Assembly: GCA_902168205.1 (NCBI GenBank)
Contig: CABHOK010000007.1
Coordinates: 186,001-250,000 of the forward strand
DNA: 64,000 bases
Origin: an uncultured Chitinophaga sp.
GTDB lineage: Bacteria > Bacteroidota > Bacteroidia > Cytophagales > Cyclobacteriaceae
Direction: 5' to 3'
The notes below the pieces were generated by a model that saw nothing but the letters and a program-made list of their open reading frames with translations, searched no databases and was not told where the DNA came from. The position numbers and the translations under genes are program-made. This document shows, piece after piece, positions 17,446 through 26,759 of the stretch; the stretch's first letter is position 1; each line of letters opens with the position of its first letter.

Positions 17446-18682
17446 GATTTCGACTTTGTTAACTGGACTCTTGTTGGGCGTGACCGCAGCATCCAGTGCG
17501 CAAGTGATAACCCTGGACAGCGTTCTCCTACTGATCGATAAGCGCAATCCTATGTTGCAGGAGTATGACAACAAGGTCAAAGCACTGAATACGTATGCTG
17601 AAGGAGCCAAAAGTTGGATGGCTCCGATGGTTGGAGCAGGAACATTCATGACTCCCTATCCAAACCAGATGCTGATGGACGAAAGAGACAAGGGTTCGTG
17701 GATGTTCTCAGTCGAGCAGGAGATCAAGAACCCTTCGAAGCTCAACGCAAATAAGAGATACCTGTCATCAAAGGCATCGGTTGAAGTTCAGAATCGTTCC
17801 GCACAATTCAATCAACTTAGAAGCGAAGCTAAAATGATGTATTACCAATGGCTTGTGGCTGAACAAAAGCTGAACATCCTGAAAGAGAACGAACGCATTA
17901 TGGAGTTAATGCTAAAACTCGCCCGAATCAGGTATCCCTACAATCAGGGAAGTCTCGGAAATATCTACAAAGCGGAAGGCAGACTCAGTGAGGTTCAGAA
18001 CATGATTCAGATGACAAACGGATCTATTGAAGAAAGCTCCTTTAGACTAAAGAGCCTGATGAACATCCCGGCTGAAACGCAAATCATGATTGACACGGCA
18101 ACTCAAATCACCTACGAACCTAACCAGGTTATTTACGACACAGCAGCACTCAGCACACAACGTAGCGACATCAGACAGATCGACAAAACCATCGAGGTGA
18201 TGCGATTGAATCAACAATTGCAGCGCTACCAATCAAGACCTGACTTCAAGATAAGATTTGATCACATGCAGCCAATTGGAAATATGCCAACGCAGTTCAC
18301 CGCTATGGCAATGGTTTCCATTCCGATCGCACCATGGTCATCCAAAATGTACAAGTCAGAAGTTAGAGGAATGCAGTACGACATTGAGGCGATGAAGAAA
18401 GGTCGCGAAGCATTATTGATCGAAACGAGGGGAATGCTTGCCGGTATGGCTGCACAGCTGGCACGGATGAAACAGCAACTCGCTAACTATGACACAAAGA
18501 TTATCCCTGCTTTGCGTAAAAACTACCAAACGCTAATGCTCGCATATGAGGAAAACCGTGAACAGCTGCCAATTGTGATCGATGCATGGGAAGCGTTGAA
18601 TATGGCACAAATGGAATACATCGAAAAAAATCAGGAATACTTTAACATGATTGTGACTTATGAAAAAGAATTGGAGAAATAG
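17429..18682 (+). CDS. cusC: TolC-family outer-membrane efflux protein (CusC-like)
   Basis: This protein of about 417 residues has a Sec signal peptide ending TAASSAQ and the long helical repeats of the OEP family. Periplasmic helices are rich in Gln, Lys and Met (MLAGMAAQLARMKQQLANYD). ATG 17429 was chosen over the upstream TTG because the signal peptide begins there. It overlaps the end of the second CusA half and the start of the adaptor. It forms the outer-membrane duct of the copper efflux complex. Confidence 0.9.
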   Translation: MKLSIKISTLLTGLLLGVTAASSAQVITLDSVLLLIDKRNPMLQEYDNKVKALNTYAEGAKSWMAPMVGAGTFMTPYPNQMLMDERDKGSWMFSVEQEIKNPSKLNANKRYLSSKASVEVQNRSAQFNQLRSEAKMMYYQWLVAEQKLNILKENERIMELMLKLARIRYPYNQGSLGNIYKAEGRLSEVQNMIQMTNGSIEESSFRLKSLMNIPAETQIMIDTATQITYEPNQVIYDTAALSTQRSDIRQIDKTIEVMRLNQQLQRYQSRPDFKIRFDHMQPIGNMPTQFTAMAMVSIPIAPWSSKMYKSEVRGMQYDIEAMKKGREALLIETRGMLAGMAAQLARMKQQLANYDTKIIPALRKNYQTLMLAYEENREQLPIVIDAWEALNMAQMEYIEKNQEYFNMIVTYEKELEK

Positions 18683-19964
18683 TTTACTGCTCACAACGAT
18701 GTTGGTGGTAATACTAGCATTGGTCGCATCTTGTAATAAAGGGGACCATGCCGAGCATGCTGACACGTACACTTGCCCGATGCATCCAACGGTTATCTCG
18801 GACAAACCCGGTAGCTGTCCAGTGTGTGGGATGGATCTCGTGCGTAAAGCGCGAGCTGGCGAAGAGGTTGAAATCACAGAGGACCTTTCTAAACTCCTTA
18901 AGTCCCCCAACGAGACTGTCATCGCTACAATTAAAACAATCAAGGGCGAATACAAGTCAATGCCGGTTTCAACTGAAGCGCAGGGCGTAGTCACTTATGA
19001 TACCCGAAACATTTACACGATCCCAACGCGCATTGGTGGACGGTTGGAGAAGGTGTTCCTAAAATATGCGTTTCAACAGGTGCGCAAGGGCCAAAAGGTT
19101 GCTGAGATCTATAGCCCTGAATTGCTTACTGCTCAACGTGAATTAATCTTCTTATTGGAAAACGATTCGGAGAATCAGGCGATCATCGAAAGCGCGAAAG
19201 AACGCTTGAGACTTCTCGGAGCGAATGACTCACAAATCAACGACCTTATTAAAAGCAAAGAGCCAAAGAATACATTCGCCATCTACAGTCCATATGACGG
19301 CTACGTCATCTCCGAGTCACAGCAAACACCTGTTGCTCCGATGACTTCGCAAAGTGCATCAGCATCTACCGGAGGAATGAGCGATGGAATGGGTGGCAGT
19401 ACCACCACGTCATCTCAAACAACTTCTGCCGGTACAAGCACAAGCGATGCCCTTATCCGCGAGGGAAGTTATGTGACTTCCGGACAGACCCTATTTAAAA
19501 TCGTAAATCCCTCGGCATTGCGGGTTGAATTGAACATTGCTTCGACCCTGACTGGCACTGTAAAGAAGGGAGGCAAAGTTATGCTTGATTATGGTGATCA
19601 GCACAGCGATGAGGGAACCATTGACTTCGTGCAACCTTTTTACAACGAAGGACAGGAGTTTCTCACAGTTCGTGTCTATACAAAAGATACAGATCGGCTA
19701 CACATCGGACACTTTGTGAAAGCTGTGATTGAAAGCAACGCGGTTGAAGCGTTGTGGGTACCTAAAGAAGCTGTGCTTGACCTTGGCATCGAAGAAGTTG
19801 TGTTTGTCAAAGAGAAGAATGTCTTCAAGCCAAAGAAAATAGTCACGGGCGTACGGACCGAAAATCAGATCGAAGTTAAACAGGGCCTTTCGTCATCGGA
19901 TGAAATCGCCAGCAACGCGCAATACTTAGTCGATAGCGAAAGCTTCATCAAAACGAATAAATAA
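18660..19964 (+). CDS. cusB: RND periplasmic adaptor (CusB-like) with heavy-metal-binding domain
   Basis: This 434-residue protein has a lipoprotein signal (LVASC near residue 24) followed by the HMBD motif YTCPMHPTV...GSCPVCGMDLV. Then come the membrane-fusion hairpin, lipoyl and barrel domains (NIYTIPTRIGGRLEKVF). It has an unusual insertion of about 45 residues rich in Ser, Thr, Gly and Met (MSDGMGGSTTTSSQTTS, around residues 225-265) in the lipoyl/barrel region. It is the first of two tandem adaptors. It should link CusA to TolC and may deliver Cu(I) through the HMBD. Confidence 0.9.
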   Translation: MKKNWRNSLLLTTMLVVILALVASCNKGDHAEHADTYTCPMHPTVISDKPGSCPVCGMDLVRKARAGEEVEITEDLSKLLKSPNETVIATIKTIKGEYKSMPVSTEAQGVVTYDTRNIYTIPTRIGGRLEKVFLKYAFQQVRKGQKVAEIYSPELLTAQRELIFLLENDSENQAIIESAKERLRLLGANDSQINDLIKSKEPKNTFAIYSPYDGYVISESQQTPVAPMTSQSASASTGGMSDGMGGSTTTSSQTTSAGTSTSDALIREGSYVTSGQTLFKIVNPSALRVELNIASTLTGTVKKGGKVMLDYGDQHSDEGTIDFVQPFYNEGQEFLTVRVYTKDTDRLHIGHFVKAVIESNAVEALWVPKEAVLDLGIEEVVFVKEKNVFKPKKIVTGVRTENQIEVKQGLSSSDEIASNAQYLVDSESFIKTNK

Positions 19965-19965
19965 G

Positions 19966-21189
19966 ATGAAACGCATTTTAATAATATCATTCTTTAGCCT
20001 TGCAGTACTTGCTTGTTCGCAAGAAAAGCAAGGAGATGAACATGCAGCGCACGATCACGCCAAGGAAGAAAGCACTGCAAAAAAATACACATGCCCCATG
20101 CACCCGAATGTGGTTCAGGATGGGCCTGGTAAATGTCCGGTCTGCGGAATGGATCTCGTTCCTAAAACCGCTAGCGCCACTACTTCATCAGACGATCTGA
20201 TGCTGACAGACAGTCAAATAAAACTGGCTAACATCACAACTCAGAAAGTTTCGATTCAATCCATTGGGCAAACAGTTGTAGTCAATGGAAGGCTTGCCGA
20301 AAATGAAGATCTATCGCAGGTCGTCAGCAGCAGGGCTGCCGGGAGAATCGAAAAACTATTTGTAAAAGAAACCGGTCGCACGATTCAAAAGGGTGAACCG
20401 CTCTATGAATTGTACAGCGAAACATTACTTACGCTTCAACGCGAATTTCTTCTTGCCAAAGAGCAATATGATGCACTTGGATCAACTGAGACACGATACA
20501 AATCATTTCTAGATGCTGCAAGGAGAAAGCTACTGCTGTACGGACTCACCAATGCGCAGGTGGAAGAACTCACAAAGAATAAGAATGCGCAAAACCGGAT
20601 TACGTTCCTGTCTCCCGCTTCTGGAATAGTTACGGAGATTTCAGTTTCAGAGGGTCAATACGTGTCGGAGGGCGGATCATTAATGCGCATCGAAAACATC
20701 GCCAACCTATGGCTTGAGGCCGAGCTGTATCCAAGCGAATCTACGATTGCAAAGGTTGGCGATAAAATCAATGTCAGAGTAAGCGGATTCGAAAACCAAC
20801 CTGTTGAGGCAACGGTGACTTTCTTCAGTCCCGAGTTTCGCGCCAATACACAGATCATGTCTATGAGAGCTTCGATTTCAAATCCAACACTGGCATTCAA
20901 GCCGGGCATGCAGGCGCAAGTGTTCTTCAGTCACTCAAGTAAGAAAGCTTTGTCCCTACCGGTTGATGCTGTCATCCGCGATGGCAAGGGTACACATGTT
21001 TATGTGCAAAGAGGGCATAACACATTCAGGCCGCAGATGGTGAAGACCGGCATTGAAGATTTTGAGAAAGTTGAAATCACCGAAGGCTTAACGGAAGGTG
21101 ACACGGTGGCAATAACTGGTGCATACCTCTTGTATAGTGAAATCATTTTGAAAAAAGGAACGGACCCCATGGCAGGTCATTCTCATTAA
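19966..21189 (+). CDS. cusB: RND periplasmic adaptor (CusB-like) with heavy-metal-binding domain, second copy
   Basis: This 407-residue lipoprotein has the lipobox LAVLAC, a His-rich stretch (HAAHDHAKEE), HMBD YTCPMHPNV...GKCPVCGMDLVPK, then the adaptor domains, ending GHSH. It is separated by 1 bp from the first adaptor. Unlike that one it has no Ser/Gly/Met insertion. Two adaptors for one pump could form a heterohexamer, or one may serve the first CusA copy, which has no adaptor of its own. Confidence 0.9.
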   Translation: MKRILIISFFSLAVLACSQEKQGDEHAAHDHAKEESTAKKYTCPMHPNVVQDGPGKCPVCGMDLVPKTASATTSSDDLMLTDSQIKLANITTQKVSIQSIGQTVVVNGRLAENEDLSQVVSSRAAGRIEKLFVKETGRTIQKGEPLYELYSETLLTLQREFLLAKEQYDALGSTETRYKSFLDAARRKLLLYGLTNAQVEELTKNKNAQNRITFLSPASGIVTEISVSEGQYVSEGGSLMRIENIANLWLEAELYPSESTIAKVGDKINVRVSGFENQPVEATVTFFSPEFRANTQIMSMRASISNPTLAFKPGMQAQVFFSHSSKKALSLPVDAVIRDGKGTHVYVQRGHNTFRPQMVKTGIEDFEKVEITEGLTEGDTVAITGAYLLYSEIILKKGTDPMAGHSH

Positions 21190-21194
21190 TAATT

Positions 21195-21317
21195 ATGAAA
21201 GAGTGCTGTAAAGATGCATTTGAAAAGCCATCGCTATGGCGGAAATGGAAATCACGAGCGATTTATATCGTGATCGTAATCCTTCTTGCCTTCATTACAT
21301 GGAGCCAATTTAACTAG
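21195..21317 (+). CDS. 40-aa membrane protein with Cys-Cys motif
   Basis: The frame encodes MKECCKDAFEKPSLWRKWKS followed by RAIYIVIVILLAFITWSQFN: a CC motif, a basic amphipathic stretch, then one membrane helix. It fills the gap between adaptor (stop 5 bp upstream) and DUF3347 gene (16 bp downstream) in the same direction. The CC pair near the cytosolic N-terminus could bind Cu(I). Homologues of this type in Bacteroidetes copper operons seem likely but I cannot confirm them. Confidence 0.6.
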   Translation: MKECCKDAFEKPSLWRKWKSRAIYIVIVILLAFITWSQFN

Positions 21318-21332
21318 TAATAACCTTAAACA

Positions 21333-21974
21333 ATGAATACAATGAAAATCAGATCAATGTTCTATTCGCTGCTACTAAGTGCAGCTTCACTCACTTTCCT
21401 GGCTAGTTGTTCTGGAAACAAAAAGGATGATCATGCAGGTCATGAGGAACATGTAGCAAAAGATACGACTGAGCACGCCTCAGGTTCTACAGCAGCTGCG
21501 GAATCCACTGAACCTCAATTCGAGGTAGACGCTAGCTTTCAGAATCAGCTTGCTGGTGTTTTCACTTCCTATGTTGAATTGAAAGATGCCTTTGTCGCTT
21601 CTGACGCCAGCAAAGTTAAAGGCGAAGCTAAACAAACTGACGAAGCATTGGCAAAAGTTGATATGAAACTTGTTTCAGGTGCAGCACATAACGATTGGAT
21701 GAACTACCTCACTCCTATTCAAAACTCGCTGAAAGAAATTCAGGCAAGCACTGATATTGAAGCGCAGAGAAAAGCATTCAGCAATCTTTCAGACAATTTA
21801 TATAAAAGCGTGAAAGCGTTCGGCCTTGGTGGCAAAGAAGCATTCTATGAGTTCTGCCCTATGGCTTTCAATAATGAAGGAGCTTATTGGTTGAGCGATC
21901 AGGAGCAAATCAAGAACCCATACTTCGGAGATAAGATGCTGACGTGTGGATCAGTGAAAGAAAAATTGAAGTAA
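21333..21974 (+). CDS. DUF3347 lipoprotein
   Basis: This 213-residue protein has the lipobox LASC around residue 26, a His-rich linker (DDHAGHEEHV), then the DUF3347 helical domain. The domain ends FYEFCPMAFNNEGAYWLS, KNPYFGDKMLTCGSVK. The FCPM and LTCGS motifs are conserved also in the copy at 23463, and similar motifs are seen in C-terminal extensions of some adaptor proteins. A periplasmic copper-binding role is likely from context. An ATG 9 bp downstream is an alternative start. Confidence 0.87.
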   Translation: MNTMKIRSMFYSLLLSAASLTFLASCSGNKKDDHAGHEEHVAKDTTEHASGSTAAAESTEPQFEVDASFQNQLAGVFTSYVELKDAFVASDASKVKGEAKQTDEALAKVDMKLVSGAAHNDWMNYLTPIQNSLKEIQASTDIEAQRKAFSNLSDNLYKSVKAFGLGGKEAFYEFCPMAFNNEGAYWLSDQEQIKNPYFGDKMLTCGSVKEKLK

Positions 21975-21981
21975 TAAATAG

Positions 21982-23448
21982 ATGAAACGCAGAGACTTCA
22001 TAAAACGGACCACCTTATCTGCCCTCACAGCATGGGCTGGATCTTCGATACTAAGCGCTTGTCATACCGAGGAAGATATGATTGGTGAACCTAACTGGAT
22101 TATTGAAGGTTCATTTGACCGGCCTTTGACAATTCCGGCTGTCAGTAACGGAAGCGCATCCTTGAACGCTCAATTCAGTGTTGCTGAATTATTGAAGGGT
22201 CGATCGAGCACAACGCTTTCTTATGCTAACGGTGTGTTGGGCCCTACGATAAAGGCAAACGCAGGTGAAACCGTAAACGTGTCTCTGCAAAATAGTCTGT
22301 CAGAAGAAACCAATATCCATTGGCATGGATTAATCCTTCCTGAAAACATGGATGGTCATCCAAAGGATGTTGCATCGGCTGGCGGGTCAATAAACTATTC
22401 ATTCCCGATCATACAACGTGCAGGAACGTATTGGTATCACCCACATCCACACGGTTTAACAGCAAAGCAAGTCTTTATGGGCCTCGCAGGAATGTTCATT
22501 GTAAATGATCCGGAAGAAGCGGCACTGAATTTACCTTCCGGTGAGTTTGAAGTGCCAATCATTCTGCAGGATAAACATTTCGAGGGAAACAATCTTGAAT
22601 ACTCCCCGAACGATGATGAGATCATGACTGGATACCTTGGTGAGCAGATACTGGTAAACGGACAGCATGCGCCATTTCTTAGTGTTGCATCAACGTGGTA
22701 CAGGCTGCGCATCCTAAATGGCTCTACCGCCAGAGTTTATAATCTGGCACTGACCGGGGGAAAGCAAATGATCATCATCGGGTCAGATGGAGGTCTGTTG
22801 GCATCACCTGAAACAGTCTCCAATGTTCTCCTCGGGCCGGGAGAACGCTTAGACGTACTTATTGACTTCTCAGGTCTTGCAATTGGTCAAGAAATCTACT
22901 TGGTCAGTAACAAGTTCAGTGAGTACAATGTACAGGGAAGACAGAGTTTCAGCTTACTAAAGTTTAAAGTTGAAAGGACTGCGAATTCGAATTTCACATT
23001 GCCCTCGACACTGTCTAACGTTGGCGCTATAAATCCAAGTCTATCAGTAAAGACTCGGTCAATCGACATCGCTCAGACAATTGGTGGTGAAGGCGGACAT
23101 GGAGGAATGGGAAGACACTCGATCAATGGCAAGATATTCGAAATGGACCGCGTTGATGAAACAGTTTCTGCTGGGACAACAGAGATATGGGAGTTCGACA
23201 ACTCAGCGGGAGATGAAATACACCCAATGCACATCCACGGAGTTCAGTTCCAGGTATTGGAAAGAATTGGTGGCCGCAACAAAGTGATCGCTTCTGAAAA
23301 AGGTTGGAAAGATACCATCCTTCTGATGCCGGGCGAGAAAGTCAGATTGATTATGACCTTCCCGAACTACACTGGTGTTTTCGTATTTCACTGCCACAAT
23401 CTTGAACATGAAGACGATGGCATGATGCTCAATTATAAAATAATCTAA
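21982..23448 (+). CDS. Multicopper oxidase (CueO/CopA-type laccase-like), Tat-exported
   Basis: This 488-residue three-cupredoxin enzyme begins with a twin-arginine signal (KRRDFIKRT) and a possible lipobox LSAC near residue 27. The copper ligands are complete: HWHG near 112, HPHPHG near 153, HPMHIHG near 414, and HCHNLEHEDDGMM from 470, whose C/H/M residues form the type 1 site. Such enzymes oxidise Cu(I) to the less toxic Cu(II) in the periplasm. A short Gly/His/Met stretch (GEGGHGGMGRH) lies in the third domain. It sits between two DUF3347 genes. Confidence 0.95.
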   Translation: MKRRDFIKRTTLSALTAWAGSSILSACHTEEDMIGEPNWIIEGSFDRPLTIPAVSNGSASLNAQFSVAELLKGRSSTTLSYANGVLGPTIKANAGETVNVSLQNSLSEETNIHWHGLILPENMDGHPKDVASAGGSINYSFPIIQRAGTYWYHPHPHGLTAKQVFMGLAGMFIVNDPEEAALNLPSGEFEVPIILQDKHFEGNNLEYSPNDDEIMTGYLGEQILVNGQHAPFLSVASTWYRLRILNGSTARVYNLALTGGKQMIIIGSDGGLLASPETVSNVLLGPGERLDVLIDFSGLAIGQEIYLVSNKFSEYNVQGRQSFSLLKFKVERTANSNFTLPSTLSNVGAINPSLSVKTRSIDIAQTIGGEGGHGGMGRHSINGKIFEMDRVDETVSAGTTEIWEFDNSAGDEIHPMHIHGVQFQVLERIGGRNKVIASEKGWKDTILLMPGEKVRLIMTFPNYTGVFVFHCHNLEHEDDGMMLNYKII

Positions 23449-23462
23449 AACCGATAAACAAA

Positions 23463-23978
23463 ATGACTATGAAAAAAACAATAATGATTGCTCTTGTCGC
23501 TCTGGTGAGCTTCGGAGCTTATGCGCAACACGATCATGCAGGCCATGATACCAAAAAATCTGAACAAGGAACGGTAACGTTCAAAGATGAAAAACTTGGC
23601 ACTGCCTACTCACATTACCTTCATTTGAAAGATGCGCTTGTTGCTTCTGATGCAAGTGAAGCGAAAATGGCAGCCAGTGCTTTGCAGACTTCTCTTGGTT
23701 CGGTAAGCAATGGAAAAAAAGCTTCTGACAATGCTGCTAAGATTGCAGCTTCAACAGACTTGGATCAACAAAGAATTGTTTTCTCAGATTTAAGTAACGA
23801 AATGAAAACTTTGGTTAAAGATAGCAAACTAGCCTCTGGGTCGCTGTATGTTGAATACTGCCCAATGGCCAATAATAATCAAGGAGCGTTTTGGTTATCA
23901 AATGAAAAGCAAATCAAAAATCCATACTTCGGTGATGCCATGCTCAAGTGCGGATCAGTGAAAGAAACAATTCAATAA
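23463..23978 (+). CDS. DUF3347 secreted protein, second copy
   Basis: This protein of about 171 residues has a signal peptide ending GAYAQ followed by HDHAGHD. The DUF3347 domain shows LYVEYCPMANNNQGAFWLS and NPYFGDAMLKCGSVKE, the same two Cys motifs as the protein at 21333. It lacks the lipobox of that copy. It is 14 bp downstream of the multicopper oxidase, so it may be a partner or metal donor. ATG 23469 is an equally good start. Confidence 0.87.
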   Translation: MTMKKTIMIALVALVSFGAYAQHDHAGHDTKKSEQGTVTFKDEKLGTAYSHYLHLKDALVASDASEAKMAASALQTSLGSVSNGKKASDNAAKIAASTDLDQQRIVFSDLSNEMKTLVKDSKLASGSLYVEYCPMANNNQGAFWLSNEKQIKNPYFGDAMLKCGSVKETIQ

Positions 23979-23985
23979 TAGCTAA

Positions 23986-24477
23986 ATGTCGATGAAGGCG
24001 AACGGAGGCAAGAAATCAGTTAAGAAACCCGCTAAAAAAAAGGGCAAGCTTGAAGAATGGTTTATAAACATTCTTGCCATCGTTTTACTCGGTGGCGGTT
24101 TGGTAGTCATCGTATATATGACGACACAGATGAGTAGTGAACATAGCAAGGACACAGACCAGTACCTTGCCTCACTACCGTCCCAAAGCGATACGATCAC
24201 CCATAGTAAAATCTGCATGGTGGATGATATCTATCAAGGTGACTACCCTACTCTCTCCGTCCGTCTATCAGCCAATAATTATTACGGCTGCGATGCAAAA
24301 GCAATTCATGAACTATCAAGCAAACAGAATTTAAGGTTTGCGATTGATCCCGTCACGAAACGTAAAGTCGACAAAGGCTCAGCAGTCGTGGGCTTACATT
24401 CCAAAAGAGATGGAAAGGTGCTCTACTTTGAATCGGAAGAGACCTTTACCCAATATCTGAAAACACTAGATGAGTAG
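23986..24477 (+). CDS. Single-pass membrane protein with possible YHS/TRASH-like metal domain
   Basis: This 163-residue protein has a Lys-rich N-terminus (GGKKSVKKPAKKKGK), one membrane helix around residues 28-48, and a C-terminal domain containing ICMVDDIYQG, YYGCD, DPVTKRKVDKGSAVVG and GKVLYFESEETF. The CMV...YYGC...DP...VLYF pattern resembles small YHS/NosL-like metal-binding domains. This is recognition by eye only. The neighbouring copper genes support metal handling. Confidence 0.6.
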   Translation: MSMKANGGKKSVKKPAKKKGKLEEWFINILAIVLLGGGLVVIVYMTTQMSSEHSKDTDQYLASLPSQSDTITHSKICMVDDIYQGDYPTLSVRLSANNYYGCDAKAIHELSSKQNLRFAIDPVTKRKVDKGSAVVGLHSKRDGKVLYFESEETFTQYLKTLDE

Positions 24478-24482
24478 TCCAT

Positions 24483-25133
24483 ATGGCCACACAGAAATAT
24501 ATTCCCGCACTCAAGTATCACTGGCTGACGAAGCTGTATGATCCAATTCTTGACCTTACTATGCCAGAAAGGAAGATCAAATCATACCTGATAGAAAAAG
24601 CTGACTTTAAGCCAGAACAACGCGTACTTGACTTCGGCTGTGGCTCCCTTACATTATCCATTCTTGCAAAACAAACGCACCCGGCAACCGAATTCGTTGG
24701 CGTTGATGTTGACGAAAAAATCTTGAACATCGCAAGGGAAAAAGGAAGACAGGAAGGTGCTAACGTACCTGTGATTCGCTACGATGGCAGCGTTCTTCCA
24801 TTCAAAGATTCAAGTTTTGATCATGTGATGTCAAGCCTGGTATTTCACCATTTGACTACTGAGCAAAAAGCCTCGGCATTGGCGGAAATTAAACGTGTTC
24901 TGAAACCCTCCGGTCAATTACATATCGCTGACTTCGGCTTACCCGCGAATATGTTTCAAAGAGTCGGTTTCTATTTGATTCAATTTCTTGATGGATTCAA
25001 AACCACAACCGGAAGTGTGAAAGGTGTTCTACCTGATTTGATTTTCCGGGCCGGTTTCTTCTGCAAAGAGATAAAGCTTTTTAAAACGGCCTTTGGTACC
25101 GTCAGACTTACCAAATCATTTATCACCAACTAA
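24483..25133 (+). CDS. Class I SAM-dependent methyltransferase
   Basis: This 216-residue protein has the Rossmann methyltransferase motifs VLDFGCGSLTLSIL (motif I), VGVDVDEKIL (motif II), the SLVFHHL stretch and LKPSGQLHIADFG, as in UbiE/Methyltransf_11 proteins. The C-terminal part resembles quinone or small-molecule methyltransferases. The substrate is unknown. The start is 5 bp after the previous stop, so it is in the copper operon, where its role is unclear. Confidence 0.85.
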   Translation: MATQKYIPALKYHWLTKLYDPILDLTMPERKIKSYLIEKADFKPEQRVLDFGCGSLTLSILAKQTHPATEFVGVDVDEKILNIAREKGRQEGANVPVIRYDGSVLPFKDSSFDHVMSSLVFHHLTTEQKASALAEIKRVLKPSGQLHIADFGLPANMFQRVGFYLIQFLDGFKTTTGSVKGVLPDLIFRAGFFCKEIKLFKTAFGTVRLTKSFITN

Positions 25134-25145
25134 ACCTAAACTGTT

Positions 25146-25898
25146 GTGCCTTTTAACAAAAACCTATTCATCCGCAAAATTCACCGATACCTTGGATTGT
25201 TTATCGGCATCCAATTTCTCGGCTGGACAATCAGCGGCCTCTACTTCTCGTGGAATAATATAGATGATGTCCATGGCGATCACATGCGGAAAAATCCTCA
25301 CTTTATTTCGGCTTCTTTTCCGCTTGCATCTCCATCAGAAGCGATCAGTCAATTGAAGTCTGAAAAACCAATAGATTCGATCCACTCAGTTCAACTGATC
25401 AGTATAGTGGGTAAACCATTCTATCAGATCGTCTACTTTTCCAGTCACACCGAAGGCGTTCATCATCATACGCATTACGCATTGGCTGACGGTGCGACAG
25501 GTGCCCTTCGCGGATCACTTACGCAAAGTGAAGCTGTTGAGATTGCAAAAGACAACGTGCTCTCAACTGCAGAAGTTGCTCAAATCGAATTGTTGGAAAA
25601 CACTGATGGTCATCACGAATACCGCGAACGCCCGTTGCCCGCATATGCAGTCACGTTTAAAAATCCTGATTGCACGGTGTATGTGAGCGTTGAAAGAGGA
25701 ACATTTCAAACCATTCGTCACGATCAGTGGCGGGCTTTCGATTTCCTGTGGATGTTTCACACTATGGACTACGCAGGACGTGACAACTTCAATAATTGGC
25801 TACTCAAGGCTTTGTCACTTTTTGGTTTGTTGACCGTATTATCCGGATTCGTCCTATTTGTTGTTTCGTCAAGAACATTAAAGAAAGTAACTAACTGA
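25146..25898 (+). CDS. PepSY-domain membrane protein
   Basis: This 250-residue protein starts at GTG with FIRKIHRYLGLFIGIQFLGWTI, the first helix of the PepSY-associated TM family (HRYLGL pattern), and ends with a second helix (ALSLFGLLTVLSGFVLFVV). The periplasmic region between carries a PepSY-like domain. Relatives include iron-uptake and copper-associated reductase-like proteins. No catalytic motif is seen. Confidence 0.8.
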   Translation: MPFNKNLFIRKIHRYLGLFIGIQFLGWTISGLYFSWNNIDDVHGDHMRKNPHFISASFPLASPSEAISQLKSEKPIDSIHSVQLISIVGKPFYQIVYFSSHTEGVHHHTHYALADGATGALRGSLTQSEAVEIAKDNVLSTAEVAQIELLENTDGHHEYRERPLPAYAVTFKNPDCTVYVSVERGTFQTIRHDQWRAFDFLWMFHTMDYAGRDNFNNWLLKALSLFGLLTVLSGFVLFVVSSRTLKKVTN

Positions 25899-25904
25899 CA
25901 AGCT

Positions 25905-26759
25905 ATGAAATTCATACCCATCTTATCCTTCGCCTTCATTACCTCGCTATCATTCGGTCAGCTTAACCTTCCGAATGCAAGTCCCGATCAAGAGTTCAAG
26001 CAACAAGTCGGTTTTACTGAAGTTCAGGTCAAATACTCAAGACCCAGCGCACGAGGCAGAGCTATTTTCGGTGACCTTGTACCGTATGATCAACTATGGC
26101 GGACAGGGGCTCACGATGCAACCACTATTTGGTTCTCCGACTCAATCAAGATCAATAGTGTAAATATTCCTTCTGACACGTTTAGCCTATTTACTATTCC
26201 TGGCAAAAGTGAATGGACAATCATTTTCAATAAGGTTCCCGAAATGCACGGATCTTCAGACTACGCAGAAACCAATGACCAGTTGCGATTCAAAGTCAAA
26301 TCCGAAAAAGCTCCCAGGTTTTACGAAACGTTTACGATAGAGATTAATGATCTAACCAAAGATGGAGCATTCATTTATTTGCTGTGGGAGAACACGTTGG
26401 TAAAATTCCCGATCCAGGGTTATGCGGACCAAAAGGTAATGGCAGAGATAGCCGACAGGATCAATATTAAGAAAGAGGAAAAACCAAGTCTGTATTATCA
26501 GGCGAGTCTTTACTACTTCAACAACAACAAAGATCTGAATCAGGCTTACGAATGGATCAAGGTCGCGAACGGGAAAACACAAGATGCAGCATACCTTCAG
26601 CTTCAAGCAAAAATAGAAGCATCTCAAAGTCGTATCAGCGAGGCGTTAGCTACGCTAACAAAGTCTACCGAACTGGCCAAAGCTAAAAAGCTAGAACCCA
26701 TCTTGAAGGCAAATGAAAAGCTAGTTCAAGAGTGGACCAACAAAAAATCAAAAAAATAA
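25905..26759 (+). CDS. DUF2911 secreted protein
   Basis: This 284-residue protein has a signal peptide ending LSFGQ, then the DUF2911 domain: VKYSRPSARGRAIFGDLVPY, WRTGAHDATTI and SLFTIPGKSEWTIIFN. A helical TPR-like C-terminus follows (ASLYYFNNNKDLNQAYEWI). DUF2911 proteins are common in Bacteroidetes and have no known function. Its TAA shares a base with the next ATG. Confidence 0.87.
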   Translation: MKFIPILSFAFITSLSFGQLNLPNASPDQEFKQQVGFTEVQVKYSRPSARGRAIFGDLVPYDQLWRTGAHDATTIWFSDSIKINSVNIPSDTFSLFTIPGKSEWTIIFNKVPEMHGSSDYAETNDQLRFKVKSEKAPRFYETFTIEINDLTKDGAFIYLLWENTLVKFPIQGYADQKVMAEIADRINIKKEEKPSLYYQASLYYFNNNKDLNQAYEWIKVANGKTQDAAYLQLQAKIEASQSRISEALATLTKSTELAKAKKLEPILKANEKLVQEWTNKKSKK

